64,000 nt of DNA from Streptomyces pactum (GTDB lineage Bacteria > Actinomycetota > Actinomycetes > Streptomycetales > Streptomycetaceae), in contig NZ_CP019724.1 in the NCBI RefSeq assembly GCF_002005225.1, positions 4,404,501 to 4,468,500 of the forward strand. The letters are read 5' to 3'. Made by a program: the position numbers and the translations under genes. Every line of letters begins with the position of its first letter. Within the stretch, counting starts at the first letter, position 1. Positions 8,320 to 16,923 of the stretch are shown piece by piece. The notes below the pieces were generated by a model. The model ran no database searches, was not told the DNA's origin, and saw only the letters and a program-made list of their open reading frames with translations.

Positions 8320-9789
8320 GTGCCGAACGCCAACGAAGTCAGCCCCAGTGCCCTCAGCCAGGAGCAGCATCGCGCGGTGAGTGAACCGCTGCGGGTCGCC
8401 CCTGTCGCCGAAGACCTAGCCCGCCGATTCCAGGAGGCCGGGTTCTCTCTTGCCCTGGTCGGTGGCTCGGTCCGGGACGCGTTGCTCGGCCGGCTCGGCA
8501 ACGACCTGGACTTCACGACCGACGCCCTCCCGCAGGATGTCCTGAAGATCATGCGGCCCTGGGCGGACGCCCTGTGGGAGGTCGGGATCGCGTTCGGCAC
8601 TGTCGGGGCGCAGAAGGACGCCCATGTCGGAGACGCTGATCGAAGCTGGCAGATCGAGGTGACCACCTACCGGTCGGAGGCGTACGACCGCACCTCGCGC
8701 AAGCCGGAGGTGTCGTACGGCGACTCCATCGAGCAGGACCTCGTCCGGCGCGACTTCACGGTGAACGCGATGGCCGTCGCACTTCCGGAGAAGAAGTTCA
8801 TCGATCCGCACGGCGGACTCGACGATCTCGCCGCGCGTGTGCTGCGCACTCCGGGCACCCCCGAGGAGTCCTTCTCCGACGACCCGCTGCGGATGCTGCG
8901 GGCCGCGCGTTTCGCCGCGCAGCTCGACTTCGAGGTGGCTCCCGAGGTGGTCGCCGCCATGAAGGACATGGCCGGACGCATCGACATCGTCTCGGCCGAG
9001 CGGGTCCGGGACGAGCTCAACAAGCTCATCCTCTCCCCTCACCCGCGCAAGGGACTGTCCCTGCTGGTGGAGACCGGCCTCGCCGAGCGGGTGCTGCCCG
9101 AGCTGCCTGCCCTGCGGCTGGAGAGGGACGAGCACCACCGGCACAAGGACGTCTACGACCACACGCTCATCGTTCTGGAGCAGGCGATGGCCTTGGAGAG
9201 CGAGGGCCCTGACCTGACCCTCCGCCTGGCCGCTCTGTTGCACGACATCGGCAAGCCGCGCACGCGCCGTTTCGAGAAGGACGGCCGGGTCTCGTTCCAC
9301 CACCACGAAGTGGTCGGGGCCAAGATGACGAAGAAGCGCATGGCCGCGCTCAAGTACTCCAACGACCTGGTGAAGGATGTCTCGCGCCTGGTCGAGCTGC
9401 ACCTGCGTTTCCACGGCTACGGCACGGGCGAGTGGACGGACTCCGCGGTCCGCCGGTATGTCAGGGACGCCGGGCCTCTGCTCGACCGGCTCCACAAGCT
9501 GACCCGTTCGGACTGCACAACCCGTAACAAGCGAAAGGCCTCGGCGCTCTCGCGTGCGTACGACGGGCTGGAGGAGCGGATCGCTCAGCTCCAGGAGCAG
9601 GAGGAGCTGGACGCGATCCGCCCGGACCTGGACGGCAACCAGATCATGGAGATCCTCGGCATCCGCCCCGGGCCGGCCGTGGGCCAGGCTTACCAGCACC
9701 TGCTGGAGCTCCGGCTGGAGAACGGGCCGATGGGGTACGACGCTGCGGTGGCGGCGCTCAAGGAGTGGTGGGCCGAGCAGGAGGCTTGA
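8320..9789 (+). CDS. cca: CCA tRNA nucleotidyltransferase
   Basis: Adds or repairs the 3'-CCA end of tRNA in the cytoplasm. The class II nucleotidyltransferase head is seen near residues 45-110: LVGGSVRDALLGR, then the metal-binding DLDFTTDA. An RRDFTVNAMA motif follows, and a C-terminal HD domain starts at HDIGKPRTRRFEKDG, as in the actinobacterial (PcnA-annotated) subfamily. Length (489 aa) is typical. The GTG at 8320 matches the family N-terminus and lacks a clear Shine-Dalgarno; a TACCCT element about 9 bp upstream would fit a leaderless transcript (inference). An in-frame GTG at 8260 is the alternative. The gene is divergent from the DUF6049-murJ-sigM operon, as in mycobacteria. Confidence 0.93.
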   Translation: MPNANEVSPSALSQEQHRAVSEPLRVAPVAEDLARRFQEAGFSLALVGGSVRDALLGRLGNDLDFTTDALPQDVLKIMRPWADALWEVGIAFGTVGAQKDAHVGDADRSWQIEVTTYRSEAYDRTSRKPEVSYGDSIEQDLVRRDFTVNAMAVALPEKKFIDPHGGLDDLAARVLRTPGTPEESFSDDPLRMLRAARFAAQLDFEVAPEVVAAMKDMAGRIDIVSAERVRDELNKLILSPHPRKGLSLLVETGLAERVLPELPALRLERDEHHRHKDVYDHTLIVLEQAMALESEGPDLTLRLAALLHDIGKPRTRRFEKDGRVSFHHHEVVGAKMTKKRMAALKYSNDLVKDVSRLVELHLRFHGYGTGEWTDSAVRRYVRDAGPLLDRLHKLTRSDCTTRNKRKASALSRAYDGLEERIAQLQEQEELDAIRPDLDGNQIMEILGIRPGPAVGQAYQHLLELRLENGPMGYDAAVAALKEWWAEQEA

Positions 9790-9799
9790 GTCGCGGACC

Positions 9800-9829
9800 G
9801 GGGTCAGGTTTCACGTGAAACATGACCCC
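9800..9829 (+). terminator. Terminator-like hairpin with parS core after cca
   Basis: A 7-bp GGGGTCA/TGACCCC stem extends a perfect parS palindrome after a single mismatch. It lies 11 bp after the cca stop codon. It is the first of two parS-containing inverted repeats in this convergent intergenic region. Confidence 0.6.
9808..9821. other. parS: parS site (perfect)
   Basis: Perfect GTTTCACGTGAAAC in the convergent cca/LppU intergenic region, 78 bp from the next parS. Confidence 0.95.
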
Positions 9830-9873
9830 GGTACCAGGGCGCGGGTGCCGGACCAGGAGAGTGCCGAACATGC

Positions 9874-9911
9874 TCAAGGGGCGGTGTTTCACGTGAAACA
9901 CCGCCCCTTGA
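9874..9911. terminator. 38-bp perfect palindrome: bidirectional terminator with parS core
   Basis: Perfect 19+19 bp inverted repeat between convergent genes. The arms begin TCAAGGGGCGGTG and the centre is a complete parS site (9886-9899). GC-rich arms at the meeting point of two genes suit a bidirectional intrinsic terminator, while the centre suits ParB loading. Confidence 0.65.
9886..9899. other. parS: parS site (perfect)
   Basis: Perfect GTTTCACGTGAAAC at the centre of the 38-bp palindrome. Confidence 0.95.
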
Positions 9912-9952
9912 GGACTCCCGCAAAAACGTCCGAGAAGTCCGAGCCCTCTGTC

Positions 9953-10474
9953 CTACTTCTTGTAGTCCTTCAGGCAGAGCAGGAAGTCGCTGCCGCTACC
10001 GCTCTCGGTGTAGGAGTACTGGAAGTCCTTGGCACTCTCCGAGCACTTGCTCTCGGCGGTGAGGGCGGAGTAGGAGCCCTCGACCTTGGCCAGCACCACG
10101 TACTGGGCCTTCGCGTCACCGCAGTCGACGACCTCGAGGTCCGGGTCGCTGTCGCTGCTGCTGCCACGGTGCATGCAGTCACCGACCGCAGCCGTGGTGG
10201 CGTCGTCCCGGCTGGCGATGTAACCGCCGACGGCCACACCGACGACGACCACGGCGATGACGATGTTCTTGATCAGCTTGAACTTGTTGCGACGGGGCGG
10301 CTGCGGCGGCACCGGGGCGTACGGCGCGCCCTGCTGCGGGAAACCCGGCTGACCAGGCTGCTGCGGGAAACCAGGCTGGCTCTGCGCGAAGGGGTTCTGC
10401 CCCTGGGGCTGCTGAGGAGCCTGCGGCTGGCCCTGCGCGAACGGGTTGCCCTGGGGCGGCGGCTGAGTGGTCAC
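9953..10474 (-). CDS. LppU/SCO3897-family membrane protein
   Basis: 173 aa. The N-terminal about 75 residues are Pro/Gln/Gly-rich with repeats of NPFAQ and PGFPQQPGQ, predicted cytoplasmic and disordered. A basic patch (RRNKFK) is followed by one membrane helix (about 80-100). The small extracytoplasmic domain has four cysteines (CMHRG, VDCGD, SKCSE, LLCLK) that probably form two disulfides. No enzymatic motif is visible. The GTG at 10474 is preceded by AGGGGGA, which is why I prefer it to the longer in-frame possibility. The family is widespread in actinomycetes and its function is unknown to me. Confidence 0.8.
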   Translation of the reverse strand: MTTQPPPQGNPFAQGQPQAPQQPQGQNPFAQSQPGFPQQPGQPGFPQQGAPYAPVPPQPPRRNKFKLIKNIVIAVVVVGVAVGGYIASRDDATTAAVGDCMHRGSSSDSDPDLEVVDCGDAKAQYVVLAKVEGSYSALTAESKCSESAKDFQYSYTESGSGSDFLLCLKDYKK

Positions 10475-10596
10475 TGGGTATCCCCCTGAAAATAGGCGCG
10501 TGTCGCGGACATGGCGCGAGATAAGACGCACGTAAGCTACCGGGTCCCACTGACATCTCTGTAGTCCGGTGGGGCTCTGTGGCACTGATGTGACAC

Positions 10597-11859
10597 TTAC
10601 TGGCTCTCAAACCGTGCCATAGCCGCCGCAACCACTCCGTAGATCAAAGCGACTGTCACGACCAGCGGCACCGACCGTCCGTCTGGCGGCAGCATCAGCG
10701 CGGCCACCCCGGCGGCACCGACGAAGGCGACGTTGAACAACACGTCGTACACGGAGAAGATGCGGCCACGAAAGGCGTCGTCGACCGAGGACTGCACGAC
10801 CGTGTCGGTCGCGATCTTCGCACCCTGCGTAGTCAGGCCCAGGACGAACGCCGCGGCGAGCAGCGGCACGGTGGCGAACGGCAGACCGAGCGCCGGGACC
10901 AGCACCGTGGCGGCCCCCGCGCACACCGCCATCCAGCGGCCGGGCCCGAGCCGTCCCGCCGCCCAGGGGGTGATCACCGCGGCCGCGAAGAAGCCCGCGC
11001 CGGAGACGCCCAACGCCAGCCCCAGCAGGGTGAGCCCCTCGTCGGTGTCCGAGGTCAGGGCGTACCGGCACAGCATCAGCAGCATCACCAGCAGGGCGCC
11101 GTAGCAGAACCGCATCAGCGTCATACCCGCGAGCGACCAGGCCGCTTCCCGGCGTGCCGGTGCGGCGAGATGCCGTACCCCCGCCACCAGGTCGCGGGCG
11201 GCGCCGACGAGCGCCGAGGCCAGCCGCGGCGGCACGAGCGCGGGATCGGGACCCAGCAGTTCCACGGCGATGCGCAGCGAGGCCAGCGCCCCGCACAGGT
11301 ACAGGGCGGCTCCGAGCAGCACCACGGCGGCATCGGAGTCCGCGATAAGAAGGCGTACGACGAAGGCGAGGCCGCCGCCCGCCGTCGCCGCCAGGGTGCC
11401 GGCCGTCGGGGAGAGCGAGTTGGCGATCACCAGACGCTCCTCGTCCACCACGCGCGGCAGCGCGGCGGACAGGCCCGCGAGAACGAAGCGGTTGACGGCG
11501 GTGACACAGAGGGCCGATACGTAGAAGAGCCAGTCCGGGACCGAGGCGATCATCAGCACGGCCGTCACCGACGCCAGTCCGGCGCGCAGCAGGTTCCCGT
11601 ACAGGAAGACCTGGCGGCGGCGCCAGCGGTCGAGCAGGACGCCGGCGAAGGGGCCGACCAGGGAGTACGGCAGGAGCAGGACCGCCATCGCGGACGCGAT
11701 CGCGGCCGGCGAGGTCTGCTTCTCCGGTGAGAAGACGACGTAAGTGGCGAGCGCGACCTGGTAGACGCCGTCGGCGCCCTGGGAGAGCAGGCGTACGGCG
11801 AGCAGGCGCCGGAAGCCCTTGAGGCGCAGCAGGACGCGCAGGTCACGGACGACGGCCAT
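10597..11859 (-). CDS. MFS transporter
   Basis: Membrane transporter of 420 aa with about 12 predicted helices. The N-terminal half has GVYQVALATYVVFSPEKQ and then LLPYSLVGPFAGVLLDRWRRR, the loop 2-3 signature of major facilitator exporters. The substrate cannot be told from sequence. The ATG at 11859 agrees with family N-termini (MAVVRDLRVLLR); an in-frame GTG 39 bp upstream is less likely. A strong hairpin between this gene and ino1 suggests it is transcribed separately from padR-ino1. Confidence 0.85.
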   Translation of the reverse strand: MAVVRDLRVLLRLKGFRRLLAVRLLSQGADGVYQVALATYVVFSPEKQTSPAAIASAMAVLLLPYSLVGPFAGVLLDRWRRRQVFLYGNLLRAGLASVTAVLMIASVPDWLFYVSALCVTAVNRFVLAGLSAALPRVVDEERLVIANSLSPTAGTLAATAGGGLAFVVRLLIADSDAAVVLLGAALYLCGALASLRIAVELLGPDPALVPPRLASALVGAARDLVAGVRHLAAPARREAAWSLAGMTLMRFCYGALLVMLLMLCRYALTSDTDEGLTLLGLALGVSGAGFFAAAVITPWAAGRLGPGRWMAVCAGAATVLVPALGLPFATVPLLAAAFVLGLTTQGAKIATDTVVQSSVDDAFRGRIFSVYDVLFNVAFVGAAGVAALMLPPDGRSVPLVVTVALIYGVVAAAMARFESQ

Positions 11860-11883
11860 GGGGCACAGCCTCACATACGGGAA

Positions 11884-11913
11884 AGGTCCCCGGGTCACGC
11901 GACCCGGGGACCT
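11884..11913 (-). terminator. Terminator of padR-ino1
   Basis: Perfect 13-bp stem (AGGTCCCCGGGTC) with a 4-nt ACGC loop, 25 bp after the ino1 stop codon and 25 bp before the MFS start. It looks like an intrinsic terminator despite lacking a T-run, as is usual in Streptomyces. Confidence 0.75.
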
Positions 11914-11937
11914 CCGACGGACCTCAGTCCGTGCTCG

Positions 11938-13020
11938 TCAGCGCTCGACCTCGCCGGCGATGAACTTCTCGACGTTGGTACGGGCCTCGTCGTCGAAGTA
12001 CTGGACCGGCGGGGACTTCATGAAGTAGCTCGACGCCGACAGGATCGGGCCGCCGATGCCGCGGTCCTTGGCGATCTTCGCAGCGCGGAGGGCGTCGATG
12101 ATGACACCGGCCGAGTTCGGGGAGTCCCAGACCTCGAGCTTGTACTCCAGGTTCAGCGGGACGTCACCGAACGCGCGGCCCTCCAGGCGGACGTATGCCC
12201 ACTTGCGGTCGTCCAGCCAGGCCACGTAGTCGGACGGGCCGATGTGGACGTTCTTCTCACCCATGTCCCGGTCGGGGATCTGGGAGGTGACGGCCTGGGT
12301 CTTGGAGATCTTCTTCGACTCGAGGCGGTCACGCTCGAGCATGTTCTTGAAGTCCATGTTGCCGCCGACGTTGAGCTGCATCGTGCGGTCCAGGACGACG
12401 CCCCGGTCCTCGAACAGCTTCGCCATGACACGGTGCGTGATGGTGGCGCCGACCTGCGACTTGATGTCGTCACCGACGATCGGGACGCCCGCCTCGGTGA
12501 ACTTGTCCGCCCACTCCTTGGTGCCGGCGATGAAGACCGGGAGGGCGTTGACGAAGGCGACCTTGGCGTCGATGGCGCACTGGGCGTAGTACTTCGCCGC
12601 GTCCTCGGAGCCGACGGGCAGGTAGCAGACGAGGACGTCGACCTGCTTGTCCTTGAGGACCTGGACGATGTCGGCCGGCTCCTCGGCGGACTCCTCGATG
12701 GTCTCGCGGTAGTACTTGCCGAGACCGTCGAGCGTGTGGCCGCGCTGGACCTGGACGCCGCTGTTCGGCACGTCGCAGATCTTGATGGTGTTGTTCTCGG
12801 AGGCGCCGATGGCGTCCGCGAGGTCCAGGCCGACCTTCTTGGCGTCCACGTCGAAGGCGGCGACGAACTCGATGTCACGGACGTGGTAGTCGCCGAACTG
12901 GACGTGCATCAGGCCCGGGACCTTGGCCGCCGGGTCGGCGTCCTTGTAGTACTCGACGCCCTGCACCAGCGATGCGGCGCAGTTGCCCACACCGACGATG
13001 GCTACGCGAACCGAACCCAT
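11938..13020 (-). CDS. ino1: Inositol-3-phosphate synthase
   Basis: Converts glucose 6-phosphate to 1D-myo-inositol 3-phosphate with NAD as cofactor. This is the entry to phosphatidylinositol, mycothiol and related compounds in actinobacteria. 360 aa, the usual size of the actinobacterial form. The N-terminal Rossmann motif is [16 protein letters not shown]; the conserved [11 protein letters not shown] and LNVGGNMDF segments are in the middle. The ATG at 13020 follows CAGGGAGC at a normal distance. It lies 44 bp downstream of a PadR regulator in the same direction, an arrangement also seen in M. tuberculosis (Rv0047c-ino1), which suggests PadR controls inositol synthesis. Confidence 0.95.
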   Translation of the reverse strand: MGSVRVAIVGVGNCAASLVQGVEYYKDADPAAKVPGLMHVQFGDYHVRDIEFVAAFDVDAKKVGLDLADAIGASENNTIKICDVPNSGVQVQRGHTLDGLGKYYRETIEESAEEPADIVQVLKDKQVDVLVCYLPVGSEDAAKYYAQCAIDAKVAFVNALPVFIAGTKEWADKFTEAGVPIVGDDIKSQVGATITHRVMAKLFEDRGVVLDRTMQLNVGGNMDFKNMLERDRLESKKISKTQAVTSQIPDRDMGEKNVHIGPSDYVAWLDDRKWAYVRLEGRAFGDVPLNLEYKLEVWDSPNSAGVIIDALRAAKIAKDRGIGGPILSASSYFMKSPPVQYFDDEARTNVEKFIAGEVER

Positions 13021-13064
13021 TCCGGTTGCTCCCTGTGTATACGAGTGAGGCCCTGACTGGGCGC

Positions 13065-13742
13065 TCACGTGGCGGTGTCGCCGGGCGTATCCGGCCGGGG
13101 GTCGTCCCCGGACCGGGGCAGGCCGCCCGTCGCTCCAGATGTCGTGTCCTGTTGAGCGGTCCCCTCCGCGGCGGAACCTCGCAGGTCCCGCCCCGCCCGC
13201 TCGCTCTCGATGAGCTCGTTCAGCCAGCGCACCTCGCGCTCCACGGACTCCATTCCGTGACGCTGGAGCTCAAGCGTGTAGTCGTCGAGCCGCTCCCGGG
13301 TGCGGGCCAGGGAGGCCCGCATCTTCTCCAGGCGCTCCTCCAGCCGGCTGCGCCGGCCCTCGAGCACGCGCATGCGTACGTCACGCGACGTCTGCCCGAA
13401 GAACGCGAAGCGAGCGGCGAAGGTCTCGTCCTCGTAGGCGTCCGGGCCCGTCTGGGAGAGGAGCTGCTCGAAGTGTTCCTTGCCGTCGGCCGTCAACCGG
13501 TAGACGATCTTGGCGCGGCGACCCGTCAGGGACGCGGCGGCCTCGTCGACGTTCCCCGGCTCCTCGATCAACCAGCCGTTGGCGACCAGCGTCTTGAGGC
13601 AGGGGTAGAGCGTCCCGTAACTGAACGCCCGGAACACACCCAGTGACGTGTTGAGACGTTTGCGCAGCTCATAGCCGTGCATTGGGGATTCGCGGAGCAG
13701 GCCGAGCACGGCGAACTCGAGGATGCCGGAACGTCGGCTCAT
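13065..13742 (-). CDS. PadR-family transcriptional regulator
   Basis: 225 aa. An N-terminal winged helix ([24 protein letters not shown]...[19 protein letters not shown]) is followed by a helical coiled-coil region (about 95-180) typical of PadR dimers and an acidic, disordered tail. A strong GAGGAGGCG ribosome-binding site precedes the ATG. A perfect 27-bp palindrome 28 bp upstream of the start contains the ATGT...ACAT half-sites of PadR operators, so I infer autorepression and control of ino1. Confidence 0.9.
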   Translation of the reverse strand: MSRRSGILEFAVLGLLRESPMHGYELRKRLNTSLGVFRAFSYGTLYPCLKTLVANGWLIEEPGNVDEAAASLTGRRAKIVYRLTADGKEHFEQLLSQTGPDAYEDETFAARFAFFGQTSRDVRMRVLEGRRSRLEERLEKMRASLARTRERLDDYTLELQRHGMESVEREVRWLNELIESERAGRDLRGSAAEGTAQQDTTSGATGGLPRSGDDPRPDTPGDTAT

Positions 13743-14094
13743 CGTCGCCTCCTCTCGTCCTTATGCCGCGCTGATGTATCGACTCGATACATCAGCACGA
13801 TAGAACGAGCTTCCGCTTGCGACAAGAGGGGGACTGGTGAACGGGATCACATCAGGGATTCGTCGAGAGCAAGTTGCCTGATTTGAGGTGAACTTCGGGG
13901 CTCGGGGGTTTTGACGGTGCGTAGTCTGTGCGCCATGCAGACCACCGGGAACCGAGTGACGCGTGGGGGCGTCCCTGTCCCTGGTGCAGTACGGGTGAAT
14001 GCGGAAGGGGCCGCATCCGTACTTCGGGGGGACCGGAAAACAGCCGCCTTTACCAGGTGCGCAAAGGTGCGCCTGCCCGAGGAGTAGTCGTTCG
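13743..14094. other. 352-bp divergent promoter region padR / penicillin-binding protein
   Basis: No coding sequence is supported here. It holds the PadR operator-like palindrome near its left end. A TTGACG (13911-13916) might be a -35 element for the rightward gene, but I cannot pair it with a convincing -10. Confidence 0.5.
13770..13796. promoter_or_regulatory. Probable PadR operator (27-bp perfect palindrome)
   Basis: Two 13-bp arms GCTGATGTATCGA around a central C. The arms carry ATGT/ACAT half-sites as in known PadR boxes. It is 28 bp upstream of the padR start codon, where a bound repressor would block the promoter. Confidence 0.7.
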
Positions 14095-16794
14095 ATGAGC
14101 GAGCACCGTCGCAAACCGCCGCCGCCGCAGGGAGGCGGACGTGCCGCGGCCCGACGCGGCCAGTCCGGCTCGTCCTCCGGTCGCCGTGCGGCACCGCGAG
14201 GCGCCACAGGGTCTCCGTCCGGCTCGTACGGTCCGGAGGGCGAGGAGCGCCCGTACGGGAGTCGTGCCGAAGCCCGGCGCGCGGCACAGCGGAGCGGAGG
14301 CGGTCGCCGCAGAGCGGCCGAGCCGGGCCACGGAGGCCGGCGGTCCGCTCCCGGTGGCCCGGGAGGAGCAGGGCGGGGCCGCGCGGTCGCGTCCGGCAAG
14401 AAGCGGATGATCGACTATCCGCGCTGCGACAGAGACGGGTGGCGCCGCTGGATGCCCTCCTGGAAGCTCGTCTCCGGGCTGTGCATCGGGTTCTTCGGCA
14501 CCATGGTGGCAGCCGCGGGCATCGCCTACGCCATGGTGGGTGTCCCCGTGGTGGCCGAGACCGCGACTGCCCAGAACAACGTCTACTACTGGGCCGACGG
14601 CAGCCAGATGGTCGCCACGGGCGGTGAGCGCAACCGGCAGAGCGTCAACCTGGCGCAGATCCCCCTGGCGATGCGCAACGCCGTCATCTCCCAGGAGAAC
14701 AAGACCTTCTACTCGGACAGCGGCATCGACCCCAAGGGCATCGCCCGCGCCGTGTTCAACATGGCCAAGGGCGGCGATACGCAGGGTGGCTCCACCATCA
14801 CCCAGCAGTACGTCAAGAACGCGATGCTGAACGACCAGTCGCAGACGATCTCCCGCAAGGTCAAGGAGATCTTCGTCTCGATCAAGGTCGGTGCCGAGGA
14901 GCCCAAGGACAAGATCCTCGAGGGCTATCTGAACTCCGCGTACTACGGCCGCGGCGCCTACGGCATCCAGGCCGCCGCGCGGGCCTACTTCAACGTGGAC
15001 GCCGTCGACCTCAACCCGGGCCAGTGCGCCTTCCTGTCGGCGATGCTCAAGGGCGCCACGTACTACGACCCGGCGGGCGCGACCTCGATCGACCCGGCCG
15101 CCACGCCGGAGGCCAACAGCGAGCGTGCCCATCGGCAGATGCAGGACACGCTCGACAAGATGGTGGAGTACGAGCACCTGAGCCAGGAGGACCGGGCCAA
15201 GTACACGGAACTCCCCAAGGTGGAGAATCCACGGTCTAACTCCCAGTTGGGCGGCCAGATCGGCTACCTCGTCGACCTCGCCAAGGCGTCAGTGATCAAG
15301 ACCGGCAAGGTCACGCAGAAGCAACTGGAGCAGGGCGGGTACTCGATCACCACGACCTTCGAGAAGAAGAAGGTCGAGGAGCTCGAAGCCGCGGTCAAGA
15401 AGGTCTACAAGAAGAACATCGACCCCGAGAAGCGGCCCGAGACGGACACCCATGTGCAGTTCGGCGGGGCGTCCGTGGATCCCCAGACGGGTGCCATCAA
15501 GGCCATCTACGGCGGCCAGGACGCGACCAAGCACTTCACCAACAACGCCGACGTGACCGGTGCCCAGGTCGGTTCGACGTTCAAGCCGTTCGTGCTGGCG
15601 GCGGCGATGAAGTGGGGCGTGCGCGATCCCGAGGGCGGTGAGATCCAGCCGCAGGACGAACGCACCGTCATCTCCCCGAAGAGCCTCTACAGCGGCAAGA
15701 ACAACCTGAAGATCAACAACTACGACGGGACGATCTGGGAGAACGAGGAGGGCAAGCAGTGGCGTCAGGAGAACGACGGCAAGGAATCGATCGGTGATCC
15801 ACCGGACTACAAGATCGACCTTCGTGAGGCCATGCGGCTGTCGGTGAACTCCGCCTTCGTGCAGCTCGGCATGGATGTCGGCCTGGACCAGGTGAAGGAG
15901 GCCGCCGTCGACGCGGGTCTCCTGGAGGGCAGCCTGGCGGGCTCCGGCTATCCGTCCTTCTCCATCGGTGTCTCGGACCCCAGTGCCATCCGCATGGCCG
16001 GCTCGTACGCCACCTTCGCGGAGAGCGGCAAACAGCGCGAGCCGTACTCCGTCACCAAGGTGACGAACAAGGACGGCACGGTCTACACGCACACGGTCAA
16101 GACCAAGCAGGCGTTCACCGCGAAGGTCGCGGACAACGTCACGGACGTCCTGAAGACCGTCGTCGAGGACGGAACGGGCACCAACGCCCAGTTGCCCGGC
16201 CGTGAGGTGGCCGGCAAGACCGGTACCACGGACGGCAACAGGTCCGCCTGGTTCGTCGGCTACACCCCGCAGTTGTCGACCGCGGTCAGCATGTTCCGCT
16301 ACCCGGACGACGAGACCATCAAGAACCGCACGTTCCTGGAGATGTACGGAACGGGTGGCGAGAAGAAGATCCACGGTGCGTCCTTCCCGTCCATCATCTG
16401 GCAGGACTACATGGAAGACGCGCTGAAGGGAACGAAGCCGGAGAAGTTCCCGAAGCCGGAGCCCATCGGCGAGGTCATCAACGACACCCCGCCGCCGAGC
16501 CCCTCTCCCTCGCCCTCGGAGACGGAGAAGGAGGAGGAGACGAGCCCGTCGCCGTCGCCGTCGCCCAGCGAGAGCGAGACCAGCCCCTCACCGTCGCCGA
16601 GCAACACCTGCGGTGTCTTCGAGTTGAACTGCGAGGACGGCGACAACAGCGGCACCGAGAACGCCGGAAACGAGAACGGTGGTTCGGGCAGCAGTCCGTC
16701 AGCTTCGCCTTCGCCCAGTGGGACAGGGGAAGAGGACGACAGCAGAGGCAACCAGAACGGGGGCAGCGGCTTCATCGCCGGCCAGGACGGCTAG
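14095..16794 (+). CDS. Class A penicillin-binding protein (transglycosylase/transpeptidase)
   Basis: Bifunctional peptidoglycan synthase of 899 aa. A basic disordered cytoplasmic N-terminus (about 1-120) and one membrane helix (about 125-150) precede the GT51 domain, with the catalytic Glu at about residue 201 in SQENKTFYSD and the GGSTITQQYVKN motif. The transpeptidase domain has STFK (Ser494, Lys497), SVN (583-585) and KTGT (708-711). The C-terminal tail is Ser/Pro/Glu- then Gly/Asn-rich. It acts outside the membrane on lipid II delivered by MurJ. The ATG at 14095 is preceded by GAGGAG. Neighbours FemX, the racemase-like protein and the GT87-like protein also act on the envelope. Confidence 0.95.
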   Translation: MSEHRRKPPPPQGGGRAAARRGQSGSSSGRRAAPRGATGSPSGSYGPEGEERPYGSRAEARRAAQRSGGGRRRAAEPGHGGRRSAPGGPGGAGRGRAVASGKKRMIDYPRCDRDGWRRWMPSWKLVSGLCIGFFGTMVAAAGIAYAMVGVPVVAETATAQNNVYYWADGSQMVATGGERNRQSVNLAQIPLAMRNAVISQENKTFYSDSGIDPKGIARAVFNMAKGGDTQGGSTITQQYVKNAMLNDQSQTISRKVKEIFVSIKVGAEEPKDKILEGYLNSAYYGRGAYGIQAAARAYFNVDAVDLNPGQCAFLSAMLKGATYYDPAGATSIDPAATPEANSERAHRQMQDTLDKMVEYEHLSQEDRAKYTELPKVENPRSNSQLGGQIGYLVDLAKASVIKTGKVTQKQLEQGGYSITTTFEKKKVEELEAAVKKVYKKNIDPEKRPETDTHVQFGGASVDPQTGAIKAIYGGQDATKHFTNNADVTGAQVGSTFKPFVLAAAMKWGVRDPEGGEIQPQDERTVISPKSLYSGKNNLKINNYDGTIWENEEGKQWRQENDGKESIGDPPDYKIDLREAMRLSVNSAFVQLGMDVGLDQVKEAAVDAGLLEGSLAGSGYPSFSIGVSDPSAIRMAGSYATFAESGKQREPYSVTKVTNKDGTVYTHTVKTKQAFTAKVADNVTDVLKTVVEDGTGTNAQLPGREVAGKTGTTDGNRSAWFVGYTPQLSTAVSMFRYPDDETIKNRTFLEMYGTGGEKKIHGASFPSIIWQDYMEDALKGTKPEKFPKPEPIGEVINDTPPPSPSPSPSETEKEEETSPSPSPSPSESETSPSPSPSNTCGVFELNCEDGDNSGTENAGNENGGSGSSPSASPSPSGTGEEDDSRGNQNGGSGFIAGQDG

Positions 16795-16817
16795 CTGCCG
16801 AAATATCCGGCATGGGT

Positions 16818-16831
16818 GTTTCACGTGAAAC
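16818..16831. other. parS: parS site (perfect)
   Basis: Perfect GTTTCACGTGAAAC, 24 bp after the PBP stop. The next parS is centred 22 bp away, about two helical turns. Confidence 0.95.
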
Positions 16832-16839
16832 ATCCGCAA

Positions 16840-16853
16840 GTTTCACGTGAAAC
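16840..16853. other. parS: parS site (perfect)
   Basis: Perfect GTTTCACGTGAAAC, second of a close pair in the PBP/GT87 intergenic region. Confidence 0.95.
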
Positions 16854-16854
16854 A

Positions 16855-16888
16855 GGGGCCGCCGCATCCATGCGGGTGTGGCGGCCCC
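16855..16888 (+). terminator. Probable terminator of the penicillin-binding protein gene
   Basis: Perfect 9-bp stem GGGGCCGCC/GGCGGCCCC directly after the parS pair. It lies between two genes in the same direction. Confidence 0.55.
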
Positions 16889-16923
16889 GGCGTGTTCCCA
16901 GGCGCGTACGGCAGGATGTGCCC

